This document shows, piece after piece, positions 55,538-64,000 of a stretch of 64,000 nt of DNA (its first letter is position 1; each line of letters starts with the position of its first letter). The notes beneath the pieces are model-generated. The model was not told where the DNA came from. It searched no databases and saw nothing but the letters and a program-made list of their open reading frames with translations. Position numbers and translations under genes: made by a program. Source of the stretch: Candidatus Anammoxibacter sp. (lineage in GTDB: Bacteria > Planctomycetota > Brocadiia > Brocadiales > Anammoxibacteraceae); NCBI GenBank assembly GCA_021777055.1, contig JAIQZO010000024.1, forward strand, positions 1 through 64,000, read 5' to 3'.

Positions 55538-56458
55538 CTATTTCTGTTTTACATCTATTACCTTTATACCCTCTTTTTTGCCTTTAATCTGCTCTTTAAG
55601 CCCAATTATATGTTTTTTACCAGTTATAGTTGAAGGAAGTGCTGCTATCTCCTCCAACGCCTTGTTATAAAGGTTTAAGGCCTCTTTATCCCGGCCATTG
55701 AGCACGAGAATATCCGCCTTTTCCACCAAATACTTATATTTACGTCTAGTTCCTGACAATAAAGTATCAACCCTTTCTAGAGCAGACTGAAAGTTTTGCT
55801 GACTCAACTCAATACTTATAGCTTTATCCTGAAGTATTGCAACCTTACCCAGATGGTTAATACCAATATCTAAAAACTCTAGCGCCTCTGCTGGCCGTTT
55901 ATCGGCGATTAACCAATCAGCATGCTTTATATAATAGCTAGGGCCAGGATCTTGTCTGAGTTCACCTATAAGTTCTCTATGTATGGGTATGGCCTCTTCA
56001 TAACGTCCCAGCCCGGCAAGGGTTTCAGCCTTTATATTAAACGCATCAGGATGCTCAGGGTGTTTCCTGATAAATAAATCAACATTGGACAATGATTTGA
56101 GCAATCTATCCTGTTTCTGTTTCTCATCTCTTGCCAGTTCACCTCCAACAAACCAAGCCTTTGATCTTAATAAAGAAACAGCATCTAACTCTCCTTTAGA
56201 AAGCCGTTCAGCAATATCAATATCAGCTAATGACTTTTCCCATTTACCATCTAACACATAAAAATAACTTCTGGCCAAATAGAGATCCGCATTTCTAGGA
56301 TCTTTTTTTATTTCCCTGGAAATTTTTTCAATCGTTTCCGGCAGATCTTCATGACCATAAACTCTGTGAGAAATGGATGTGACCACAATTACAGCTATTG
56401 CAGTCACAAATAGAGTACGTATCGCACAACCCTTCCCCCTATACATTATACTGTTCAT
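55538..56458 (-). CDS. Exported TPR-repeat protein
   Basis: A 306-residue protein with a hydrophobic signal segment (about 15-33: LFVTAIAVIVVTS) followed by TPR-like helical pairs throughout, for example NADLYLARSYFYVLDGKWEK, PDAFNIKAETLAGLGRYEEA and LVEKADILVLNGRDKEALNL. The frame is open to 56560, but AAAGGGGGTAAAA lies just before the ATG at 56458 and the longer version would put 34 residues before the signal peptide. It is a scaffold for protein contacts, outside the cytoplasm. It is next to the phosphatase-like gene and may be co-expressed. Confidence 0.8.
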   Translation of the reverse strand: MNSIMYRGKGCAIRTLFVTAIAVIVVTSISHRVYGHEDLPETIEKISREIKKDPRNADLYLARSYFYVLDGKWEKSLADIDIAERLSKGELDAVSLLRSKAWFVGGELARDEKQKQDRLLKSLSNVDLFIRKHPEHPDAFNIKAETLAGLGRYEEAIPIHRELIGELRQDPGPSYYIKHADWLIADKRPAEALEFLDIGINHLGKVAILQDKAISIELSQQNFQSALERVDTLLSGTRRKYKYLVEKADILVLNGRDKEALNLYNKALEEIAALPSTITGKKHIIGLKEQIKGKKEGIKVIDVKQK

Positions 56459-57029
56459 TTTTACCCCCTTTACAGTTAAGACAAAAACAGATAAAAAAAA
56501 ATACCTCAGAGTTAGCAGAGAACGTAGAACCAGAATAAATTGTCTCTCCGCTGCGCACACTGAGACATGAAATTGAATAACATTAAAAGAAAGACGAAAG
56601 GTGGATCATTAAATGTCAATGGCTGATCAGACTGGGTATAAAATAATTCTATGAGCACATCTGTAAATGGGCAAGTAAAAATATGCGCGAATTTCCATGT
56701 TTTTTTATTGTTCCCAGGCTGAGTATAAATTTACAAAAACAAGTTTCTTAACTAGGCTAACACCTACCTCTCTTGCAAAATCCTTAACATTCTGACTTTC
56801 TACAACATCAGATAGATCCACAAGTGCCACCTGTCAAATATTTTCACTTGTTTTTAGAGTACATAACCGTTTTGAACAATCTGATTGGACCAAATTAGAA
56901 GAACAACCTAAGCCGTGGTAAGGATTCGGTAATTGAATATAGTTAAAAGTTGGACTGATGATAAGTGTGAATTGAAAGTTGGGTAGAGATAGTCTGAAGA
57001 TAAATGTAAGATGGATTAAGTATTTTTGT

Positions 57030-57052
57030 GCACCGGGAGTCTCTCCCGGTGC
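57030..57052. repeat. Perfect 10-base GC-rich hairpin
   Basis: GCACCGGGAG-TCT-CTCCCGGTGC, an unusually GC-rich stem in an AT-rich area. A degenerate version (GTACCTGGAG-aac-CTCCCGATAC) lies 60 bases to the right. No T-run follows. Role unknown. Confidence 0.6.
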
Positions 57053-57143
57053 CTTATCCATGTTTTGCGGTACTTTGATGGATTATTATGTACCTGGAGA
57101 ACCTCCCGATACACAAGAAAATTAGTGCTTACAGCATACTTTT

Positions 57144-57230
57144 GGATTCTTAAATCCTAATCCTAATCGTACTCCTAATCTTAACCCACATATTACAATT
57201 ACGATTAAGAGCATGATTAAGATTAGGACA
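57144..57230. repeat. Dispersed CTTAAT-type palindrome, copy 2
   Basis: TCCTAATCGTACTCCTAATC (from about 57160) can pair imperfectly with GATTAAGATTAGGA (from about 57216), around the conserved centre CTTAACCCACA. It is a diverged member of the family at 44044-44121 and 62566-62640, built of CTAATC/CTTAAT units. Confidence 0.55.
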
Positions 57231-57461
57231 ATAGGGATTTACCCTTGTATTGGCAAACTTATGCCAATTACATAAGTTAAAATGAAATTCCTTAGTGAAT
57301 CAGTCTTGAAGATTGAACCAGCAATCAACCCACCAAAACGTAAAAAATTATTGATATTGATGGGTTTCAATATCGCTCTACCCATCCTACATTTTAACTA
57401 ATGACATATACAATGGTTACACCGTGGCAACAAAAATGACACATTCGGCTTAATGGACACA

Positions 57462-58712
57462 TTATTTCGGAACACCTAAAAGGTCTACAATAAATGTAAA
57501 CTCTTCTAAATCTTGAAGGCCGATAACAAAGTCCGCAGTCATTGACTCACCTGGAAGCAAAACTTCATTTGATACATCAGGGTTTAATGTGGCATCCACA
57601 CCAGTGGTCTTACCATCCGCGTTAAGCAAAAAGTTGTCTCCGGACAGTTCCATTACTACAAAAAGCGGGAATATAATTGATTTAGAGCTGACGTTAGTAA
57701 ACGTGGTCGTTATTGTAAATGTACCTTTTAGCCCTCCGACTCCGGGTTCTGTATCAAGAGATGTTTCAGGGGCTTTTAATTGAGCAACCAACTCATTTGT
57801 AAGAAATTCTATCTTTTGGCCGGGGTTAATAGTTAATGACGTATTTCTGCCACCACTCACTACATCGGCAAGTATCATATCCGGATTACGGGAAGATGCC
57901 ATTATCGTAAATGTATCCGGGTCAAACTTTATGCCATTTCCATGTTTCAGAGTACTGGTAACAATAAACTCATTTGCCAATTTAAATGCTACCTCCGTCG
58001 ATCCATTAACAACATCTACATTTGTACTGCCACAGGTTACAACTATTTCGCCCCCTGCATCTAACAGTCACATAAATATTACCGATGCTATCCAATACTA
58101 CGCGAAAAGGATTCTTAAACTGACCATTCCCTGTTCCTTCAGTACCAAATTTAGACAAAAATTTACCCATATGATCAAATTTCTGGATTCTATGGTTTCT
58201 GCTATCTGTTACGTATATATTACCTGTTTTATCAACTTTTATGTCACCCGCATTGAAAAACTGGCCATCTCCTGATCCACTTGTGCCGAATTTAAACAAA
58301 AAATTACCATTTGAATCAAATTTTTGTATACGGGCACTATCGTCAGTAACATAGATATTTGCTGTTTCATTCACTGCTATACGATCAGAACTGTTAAACT
58401 GCCCATTGCCAGAACCTCCTTCACCAAATTTAAACAAAAAATTGCCGTCAGGATCGAATTTCTGAATGCGATTGTTACCAAGATCCGCAACATAAAGGTT
58501 TCCGTCGGAGTCCAATGTTACGTCTATTGGAATGGTAAACGGCCCGTCACCGACGCATTTTTCACCTAGATAGAAAAGCGCTGAACCGTCAGGCCTTAAT
58601 TTGACAATTTGGTGCGCAGAGCCAAGAGCTATAAAGAAGCAACAACGATTGCGACTATTATGAATGCCATTATTAAATGTATCTGTCGTATTATTGAAAA
58701 TAGTTTCTTCAT
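57462..58712 (-). pseudogene. Frameshifted exported NHL-repeat protein with the shared C-terminal domain
   Basis: Read on the minus strand, an ATG at 58712 (after GAGGAAAAAG) gives a signal peptide, MKKLFSIIRQIHLIMAFIIV, then the frame breaks near 58625. The next frame has LRPDGSALFYLGEKCVGDG, followed by three NHL repeats (LYVADLGNNRIQKFDPDGNF, IYVTDSRNHRIQKFDHMGKF) up to about 58050. A second frameshift near 58050 leads to DAGGEIVVTCGSTNVDVVNG and the C-terminal domain shared with the beta-helix genes. All parts line up as one protein of about 415 residues broken twice. It is either a pseudogene or affected by sequencing errors. Confidence 0.75.
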
Positions 58713-58787
58713 CTCTTTTTCCTCTGTAGTTGGCACTTGTTTACTTTCCCGTGGTATTTCTTACGAACTCAAAGACTTTGATGTTAA

Positions 58788-60659
58788 TTATGATTCTGGC
58801 GCGCCTAAAAGATCTACAATAAACGTAAACTTTTCTAAACCTTGAAGACCAATAACAAAGCCCACTGTCATTGACTCACCCGGAAGCAAAACTTCATCTA
58901 CGACATCAGGAGTTAATGTGGTACCAGCACCATCGGCATTAAGGAGTAAGTTTCCACCGGTTAGTTCACTTACTACAAAAAATGGTGATTTAATTGAGAT
59001 AGAGCTAATATTGATAAATGTAGTAGCTATTGTAAATGTCCCTAATGGGCCACCTGGAACAGGATTAGAATCAAATGTTGTATCCGGCGCCTTATTCTGG
59101 GCTACAAATTTATTCACATTGGGAAAGAATTCTACAGCTCCAATATCACAAACAGGATTGTCATCAATATCACCATCCACTGGCCGGAGTAACCCACGTT
59201 GATCTGTCAATAGTATCTCGCCATCCAGATCACTACATTGAGGATCTCCTGTATCAATTGCAGGACTTCCTTTAAGCAGAGCATGAGTCATTGTCATACC
59301 GCCATTATTCTGAAGAGTTCCTATCTTCGGGTCTAATCTTGTTATATTACCAGTTTGGTCCCCGTTAATAGTACATCCGACAGTATCACCTATAAGGTTG
59401 TATCCTTCTGAACTTATATCGCCAAAACAGTCGGATCCCATACCGCCAATAACAGAGTTTCCGGATAATATAGTGTTGCCTATGTTTACTTTGCCGGAGC
59501 TATTCCATAATCCACCCCCATCACCATCACCTGTCGCATTGTCAGTTATAGTACTATTCTTAATCGTTAACTCTCCATCATTGAAAATCCCGCCTCCATT
59601 TTTATATGCGCTTTTGTCACCATCTACGATATCAACAAGAACTTTACCTGTTTGGTTACCACTTACTGTACTGTTGTTTATCAGTGTACCGGAAATATTA
59701 TAAATGCCTCCGCCAAGTCCACTACGAGAAAAGTAGTGCGGATCACCATGAGAATTTCCCGTACGGTTTCGTAATATAGAACAATTATTAATGTTTATAC
59801 TATTTTGATTAGCAATACCCCCTCCATGTCCACTAGCCATACCATCTCCTGTTATATTATCCTCTATTGTACTATGGTTAATCGTTAGAATGCCTGAGTT
59901 ATAAATACCACCGCCATGCCCGCTGAGTTGATTAAATGTACCCACATCTCTTGTTGCATTATTACTTACAGTGCAATAGTTTAGCGTAAGAGCGCCTACG
60001 TTATATATACCTCCTCCATTGGCGCTTACAAATTCATCACTACCAAGCCAAAGACCGGTCTCATTATGAGTAATAAAGCTGTTGTTAATTGTAAGTTTTC
60101 CATAATTTGCCAAAGCGCCTCCATGTGCGCTTATGGAAACATCGCCCCTACGCACGTTTCCTGTTGAGTTATCAGTTAAATCACTCCTATTAATTATAAG
60201 TTCGCCTAAATTTAAGATAGCTCCGCCACCTGGCGAAAAGTTAAATATTGGGTTTCGGCCTGTACCAAAAACTCGACGAACTAATGGACTTTTTCCATGG
60301 CGAATTGTTATATCCGAAATAGATACCTTTACACCTTCTGTTATCAAAAATACCCGGTCCAACGCGTCTTGTAGCCTTTCTGCCGCTTGTATAATTGTCT
60401 TTTCTGACCCATCTCCTTCTATAGCAATCTCTTTTTCAACAACAATGCCAGCCTCAGTATAAACGCCACCCGCTATCTCTATCAGATCACCTTTATCAGC
60501 TTGCGTTATTGCATGTTTAATGCTTGCGCAAGGATTGTCGATGTCAGTACAAGTATTACTGTCATCGATTCCGTCTGGCACAACATAACGCATATGATCG
60601 GCCATAGCCGAAGTTGCCCACATGAACATCATTACTATAATCATCAATATCTTAGTCAT
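58788..60659 (-). CDS. Secreted beta-helix protein, choice-of-anchor Q type (paralogue 2)
   Basis: A 623-residue exported paralogue of the gene at 50701-52596. The signal peptide, the start region (YVVPDGIDDSNTCTDIDNPC), the beta-helix with coils like GGGIYNVGALTLNYC, the RGLLRPVDGDIDDNPVCDIG block and the final domain (GTFTIATTFINIS to FTFIVDLLGAPES) all match. The leader before the ATG is also conserved (AAAGTGCAAAATG). The two genes look like a duplication followed by divergence. It is probably surface-exposed. Confidence 0.88.
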   Translation of the reverse strand: MTKILMIIVMMFMWATSAMADHMRYVVPDGIDDSNTCTDIDNPCASIKHAITQADKGDLIEIAGGVYTEAGIVVEKEIAIEGDGSEKTIIQAAERLQDALDRVFLITEGVKVSISDITIRHGKSPLVRRVFGTGRNPIFNFSPGGGAILNLGELIINRSDLTDNSTGNVRRGDVSISAHGGALANYGKLTINNSFITHNETGLWLGSDEFVSANGGGIYNVGALTLNYCTVSNNATRDVGTFNQLSGHGGGIYNSGILTINHSTIEDNITGDGMASGHGGGIANQNSININNCSILRNRTGNSHGDPHYFSRSGLGGGIYNISGTLINNSTVSGNQTGKVLVDIVDGDKSAYKNGGGIFNDGELTIKNSTITDNATGDGDGGGLWNSSGKVNIGNTILSGNSVIGGMGSDCFGDISSEGYNLIGDTVGCTINGDQTGNITRLDPKIGTLQNNGGMTMTHALLKGSPAIDTGDPQCSDLDGEILLTDQRGLLRPVDGDIDDNPVCDIGAVEFFPNVNKFVAQNKAPDTTFDSNPVPGGPLGTFTIATTFINISSISIKSPFFVVSELTGGNLLLNADGAGTTLTPDVVDEVLLPGESMTVGFVIGLQGLEKFTFIVDLLGAPES

Positions 60660-61221
60660 TTTGCACTTTCCTTTAGTATTCTATGTTAATATAAAATAAA
60701 CATAGAAAATAATCTCAGAGAAAACAGAGATTGTCTTTCGCTGCCCACTTTCCCCACAAAGAAAATCTTTTTACAGCGCAATTCTCTGGTGAAAAGATTA
60801 TATAAATTGTAGAGGATGCCACAGTTCAAAAGCAAGCATAAAAATGTAAGGATTTCCCCGTTTTTTTTGTAGGGGAACCTACTACAAGGACAAGTTATGG
60901 ACATCACGTAATGCGTTTAAACCACAACCAAATTACGAATACGAAACTCAGAGAAAATCAGAGATTTGTAATTATTTCATTACGCTATCTATCGTAAAAT
61001 TATAGGTACCTTTCTACTCTTGAGAACTGTTGTACTAACTCTAGTTTCCTGGATTCTGTATTCCATAAAAACTACAAAAATTTAGAGAAAAGAAATTATT
61101 AAAGAAATGGTGTTGTCAAAATATACGGAGTGCAAGATTTATCTTGCTAAAATCAGATATTAATACAATCTTTAAAAATAGGTTTTCTACAAAGATTAAT
61201 CACACCATGTTTTCATGTTTC
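60660..61221. other. Intergenic region without recognised content
   Basis: About 560 AT-rich bases before the repeat-B copy. A 73-codon minus-strand frame was rejected. No clear hairpin was recognised here; the promoter of the beta-helix gene should lie at about 60680-60760. Confidence 0.35.
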
Positions 61222-61339
61222 TTTATATCTTTGGAAGATCATTGGATACCGTATGTACCGAAACAGTTGATTCGAATCTTGCATCTTTCCATAGTATAAT
61301 TGAATCCTTTGCAAAATAAATTTTGCACTCCGATTAATG
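61222..61339. repeat. Dispersed repeat family B, copy 2
   Basis: Matches the window start (27-143), with the shared right end GCAAAATAAATTTTGCACTC followed by CGATTA and the shared block ATTCGAATCTTGCATCTTTC. No frame is conserved. It lies between the beta-helix gene and sfsA. Confidence 0.6.
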
Positions 61340-61369
61340 GATTTGGTTATTTGACGTTCTAAGGCATCT

Positions 61370-61481
61370 GCTGGTTCAAGTCTCTAACCGGAACTAATCG
61401 GTCTGTAAACATAAAACTCTTTTACCAACAACAGAGTTACGTTAACGGCAGATGTGGTCCAAGTCAGAGACTTGAACCAGC
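61370..61481. repeat. 16-base inverted repeat resembling a tRNA T-arm
   Basis: GCTGGTTCAAGTCTCT (61370-61385) and AGAGACTTGAACCAGC (61466-61481) are perfect complements 80 bases apart. GGTTCAAGTC is what a tRNA T-arm looks like, but no tRNA body fits on either side. It could be a decayed element that once used a tRNA end as target, or chance. Confidence 0.35.
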
Positions 61482-61511
61482 TTTGTGGAGGGGCTGAATA
61501 CTATTAGGGCG

Positions 61512-61547
61512 CTTGGATAAACAGGATTTATTCCTGATTTATCCAAA
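61512..61547. repeat. Hairpin downstream of sfsA
   Basis: TTGGATAAACAGGA (about 61514) pairs with TCCTGATTTATCCAA (about 61533) with a single bulged A and a 5-base loop. It lies about 110 bases after the sfsA stop, read on the minus strand, without a T-run. It may be a weak terminator. Confidence 0.4.
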
Positions 61548-61659
61548 GATCATTAAACAAAAAAAAGGCTAAAATAGATTGATTAGAACACGCCGAAGTC
61601 ATTGATAGAAATCAACCTTCAGTCTTCAGCCTATCTACCTAAAGGCCTTATATTTATCA

Positions 61660-62373
61660 TCAATACATTGTCACCACAGGCAGTCTCTTTACCAGTTCAA
61701 TACCACAAGTTGAGATCTCCGCCATATAAGCAATGGCCTCAACCCCGCAATTCAAAGCATGACGCAAGGTTTCGCCGTAAACCTTATCTATCTCATCCGC
61801 AGGTCTTAGAACAGATGCATCCTCCCGCTGTACGCAGAAACACATAACAGCCCTATGCCCCTCATCTACCATCTCTATCAATTCCCGCAGATGTTTTGCT
61901 CCCCTCTTACTAACCGCATCGGGAAACAGGGCCATACCGTCAATAACTGCAGTTACGTTCTTCACCTCTACATAACACTTTTCACCCTTCCAGCCTTCTT
62001 CCAACAAAAGATCAATACGGCTATTCTCAGAACCATACTGTACCTCTGATCGAATAACATCAAATCCTTGCAGCTCTTTAATCACACAGTTTTCAATACC
62101 CTCCTTTACCAAATGATTAGATAACATTGTGTTGATCCCCACAAGGGCCCCTTGCTCCAGCTCTGTGAGCTCCCAGGAATATTGGCATTTACGTTTGGGG
62201 TTTTGGGAATCGCTTATCCAGACAGTACTGCCGGGGGCCGAACATCCCAGCATTGTCCCGGTATTTGCAGTATGAATAGTAATGATCTCCCCGGATTCAA
62301 GAGAAACATCGGCCAGAAAACGTTTGTATCTTTTAATAAGTGTTGCTTTGATAAGCGGTGTCTTAAATTTCAT
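61660..62373 (-). CDS. sfsA: SfsA-family DNA/RNA nuclease
   Basis: A 237-residue protein of the SfsA family, first described as a sugar-fermentation stimulator and later as a nuclease with a DNA-binding N domain. Family blocks are RYKRFLADVSLESGE near the start, THT-type region HTANTGTMLGCSAPGS, NSRIDLLLEEGWKGEKCYVE (with the catalytic Asp/Glu) and FPDAVSKRGAKHLREL. Length is normal. The ATG at 62373 lacks a clear ribosome site. It is a single gene. Confidence 0.94.
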   Translation of the reverse strand: MKFKTPLIKATLIKRYKRFLADVSLESGEIITIHTANTGTMLGCSAPGSTVWISDSQNPKRKCQYSWELTELEQGALVGINTMLSNHLVKEGIENCVIKELQGFDVIRSEVQYGSENSRIDLLLEEGWKGEKCYVEVKNVTAVIDGMALFPDAVSKRGAKHLRELIEMVDEGHRAVMCFCVQREDASVLRPADEIDKVYGETLRHALNCGVEAIAYMAEISTCGIELVKRLPVVTMY

Positions 62374-62864
62374 AATAGATGACTTTCGGCTAAATTGAAA
62401 TGTTGCCTATGCTCAAGGAAATATTAGGGAATATTATCGTGCAGATGGATGGTATTAAATCAGGTTCTTCTCCCGATTAGTTTGTAAAGGCTTGTATTAG
62501 TGTAGAATGTTACAATAAAGCTTAATACACAAATTTACACCTACGGTAGACTTTTAGCTTTTAAAATCATACTCATAATCTTAATCTTAATCCACTCACA
62601 GAGATTATGAGTATGATTAAGATTATAGAGTAAGATTAAGTGTCTGATTATGATGGCAAACTAAATATATTGGAATTCTATCCATCATTATAGCAACTTA
62701 TGAACAAAAATAGTGCCTGATTTGTGCTCTAGTTTAATCAAATAATTGATTCGAGAGAAAGTTATGCATTCAAAATACACTCACAACTCCTTATAGGATG
62801 GGAATGATTCACTGTTTATCATCTTGAATTTTAAACAAGAAGATTTATAATTAAATTAAATAAT
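62374..62864. other. Divergent intergenic region with palindromes
   Basis: About 490 bases between sfsA and the thioredoxin-family gene, transcribed away from each other. It contains the CTTAAT-type palindrome at 62566-62640 and then AT-rich DNA. No gene or strong promoter was recognised. Confidence 0.4.
62566..62640. repeat. Dispersed CTTAAT-type palindrome, copy 3
   Basis: ATCATACTCATAATC (62566-62580) and GATTATGAGTATGAT (62603-62617) pair perfectly around the conserved CTTAATCTTAATCCAC centre; ATTAAG units continue to the right. Related to 44044-44121 and 57144-57230. Confidence 0.65.
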
Positions 62865-62903
62865 GATTACGCTGATAAAAAACAGATTAGTATCAGCGTA
62901 ATC
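62865..62903 (+). promoter_or_regulatory. Perfect 13-base hairpin in the thioredoxin-gene leader
   Basis: GATTACGCTGATA (62865-62877) and TATCAGCGTAATC (62891-62903) pair perfectly with a 13-base loop, 40 bases before the ATG at 62943. A further half-copy (GGCGTAATC) follows at about 62914. The related imperfect copy at 36865 suggests a dispersed element rather than a gene-specific regulator, but its place could affect translation. Confidence 0.5.
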
Positions 62904-62942
62904 GTACATAATCGGCGTAATCAAATTTAGGAGAAACAAAAA

Positions 62943-63500
62943 ATGACACGTACACCATCAAACATGCTTCCTCTGGGAACCCATGCTCCCGGATTTAGCC
63001 TCATAAACCCAGTAACGGGCAACAGCGTAAGTTTGGATGACACAAAATCAGACACAGCAACTGTAATAATGTTTATCTGCAACCACTGCCCTTATGTAAA
63101 ACATGTACAAACCCACCTGGTGGAACTGGCCAATGATTATATCCGGAAAGGTATTTCATTTGTCGCCATAAATTCAAATGATGTGGAGAATTATCCTGAT
63201 GATAGTCCTGAAAAGATGAAAGATGCGGCAAAAGAGTTTAGCTACCCGTTCCCATACCTGTTTGACGAAACTCAGGAAGTTGCAAAGGCATATCAGGCCG
63301 CATGTACACCAGATTTTTATATCTTTAATTCAGAGATGAGGTTAGTTTACCGGGGACAGCTAGACGACTCACGCCCAGGCAACAACATCCCTGTAACCGG
63401 CAAGGATATGCGGGCGGCCCTGGATTCGATTCTTGATAATATGCCTGTCAGCACAGAACAGAGACCAAGTTTAGGATGCAATATCAAATGGAAAGATTAG
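62943..63500 (+). CDS. Thioredoxin-family redox protein
   Basis: A 185-residue cytoplasmic thioredoxin-fold protein. The start THAPGFSLINPVTGNSVSLD resembles peroxiredoxin/TlpA-type proteins, the active site is CNHCPYVK with the CxxC pair, and CTPDFYIFNSEMRLVYRGQL supplies the cis-proline region. The sequence is close to a widespread family of thioredoxin-like proteins annotated as redoxins. TAGGAGAAAC precedes the ATG. It should reduce or isomerise disulfides, or act as a thiol peroxidase; the partner is unknown. Confidence 0.93.
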   Translation: MTRTPSNMLPLGTHAPGFSLINPVTGNSVSLDDTKSDTATVIMFICNHCPYVKHVQTHLVELANDYIRKGISFVAINSNDVENYPDDSPEKMKDAAKEFSYPFPYLFDETQEVAKAYQAACTPDFYIFNSEMRLVYRGQLDDSRPGNNIPVTGKDMRAALDSILDNMPVSTEQRPSLGCNIKWKD

Positions 63501-64000
63501 ATTATTAGGAGGTGTCTGGAAATAAGTTGTACATTCTGCGTTCAGATATAGGTTAGATTTATACAAATTTATGGAGCCAGAAACGTTTAGCCCAAGAGGC
63601 CAAACTCCTAAAAGAACTTCATTCAAGAAGGTTTATAGTCGAAGAGATCAGAAATTATAGCAGGCTCAGGTGTTTTACTTAAGACGGAGGCGGAATCTTT
63701 GCAACTGTAAATAAGCAGATGTGGGTTTAAGATGATTTTCGGAGTGAGGAGAAGAAAATCAAGCAGTTAAGAAAAACGTAAAAACCTAACCAAAAAGATT
63801 TGAAATTATTGGGGTTTATAGGTTCAAGGTTGAACATTTTTTTATCTTCCGTATATTTAACCTTTAAACCATGCATTTGAAAGAGGTCGAATATATAAAG
63901 AAAATATAAACCTTTTAAAGGGTTTTACATAAATCAGGCTGAAATATAAAAATCTTTTACTATAGTATTAGTTCAGAAATTTATAAATTAATATTCATAC
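63501..64000. other. Right-end region without a recognised gene
   Basis: About 500 bases after the thioredoxin-family gene. A short plus-strand stretch at about 63575-63680 translates to charged, helix-like sequence (QKRLAQEAKLLKELHSRRF) but has no start and no conserved family that I recognise. The last 200 bases are very AT-rich. No gene is called. Confidence 0.35.

Larger units (their letters stand above)
56561..57461. other. 900-base non-coding region with hairpins
   Basis: No credible gene was found; a 74-codon minus-strand frame (56834-57061) has no recognisable content. The region holds a strong hairpin at 57030-57052, a weaker related one at about 57091-57113, a CTTAAT-type palindrome at 57144-57230 and a short hairpin GATATTGA-TGGGTT-TCAATATC at 57353-57374. 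These look like a site of repeat accumulation. Confidence 0.5.

Noticed and set aside
56834-57061. 74-codon minus-strand frame beside the GC-rich hairpin
   Set aside because: It runs through the hairpin and has no recognisable content.
63571-63680. Short charged plus-strand stretch after the thioredoxin-family gene
   Set aside because: Could be a remnant of a helical protein, but lacks a start and any family match.
1-64000. CRISPR array
   Set aside because: No evenly spaced short direct repeats with unique spacers were seen; repeats found are dispersed or inverted.

Overview
The window is AT-rich, carries no phage or insertion sequence that I can see, and reads as bacterial chromosome with mostly minus-strand gene runs. 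No rRNA or tRNA gene and no CRISPR array was recognised. An anammox-type planctomycete such as 'Candidatus Scalindua' would fit the gene content: an OleA/FabH-like thiolase, long HDOD and PilZ signalling proteins, a cobalamin CbiX-CbiC fusion, choice-of-anchor Q beta-helix secretory proteins, a TRAP TatT/DctP pair, rubrerythrins and low GC. This placement is inference; there is no marker gene in the window that proves it.

Layout. 0.5-10.6 kb: a soluble chemotaxis-tip/Cache sensor, an XPB helicase with its Bax1-type nuclease partner (DUF790), a small coiled-coil membrane protein, glycerate 2-kinase, leucyl aminopeptidase, a MetE-like protein and an exported SHOCT-like protein. 10.6-15.2 kb: a condensation-type acyltransferase, a DoxX-like membrane protein, an OleA/FabH-like thiolase and galE. 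15.5-26.7 kb: a signalling block. It holds an HDOD hybrid kinase, a lone receiver, a GAF adenylate cyclase, a membrane hybrid kinase, a 1073-residue PilZ-PilZ-LuxD-like-methyltransferase fusion and a fatty-acid desaturase; the last three form a tight operon. 27-36.8 kb: housekeeping and envelope genes (FadL-like porin, sodium:solute symporter, pgsA, tsaD, pheA, rubrerythrin, parvulin and FKBP isomerases, TauE/SafE). 37-43.9 kb: methyltransferase, ferritin-like protein, then a compact run of metallophosphoesterase, LOR/SDH-type protein, PAS-GGDEF cyclase, CheC, CheY and CbiX-CbiC. 44.4-48.1 kb: DctP, TatT and CbiA. 48.7-60.7 kb: an accessory region of secreted proteins (BsuPI domain, two beta-helix paralogues, a purple-acid-phosphatase-like protein, a TPR protein) with a truncated paralogue and a frameshifted NHL protein. 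61.6-63.5 kb: sfsA and a thioredoxin-family gene.

The most unusual items are: the 1073-residue fusion, which joins two apparently intact c-di-GMP receptor motifs to a LuxD-like acyl hydrolase and a methyltransferase beside a desaturase; a phosphatase whose fibronectin-type domain seems to be split by a circularly permuted module; a shared C-terminal domain on four secreted loci; a promoter/terminator-bounded transcript at 32.3-32.55 kb with no known gene; pgsA with an apparent ATT start; and several dispersed repeat families, one of which always abuts the 3' end of a minus-strand gene.
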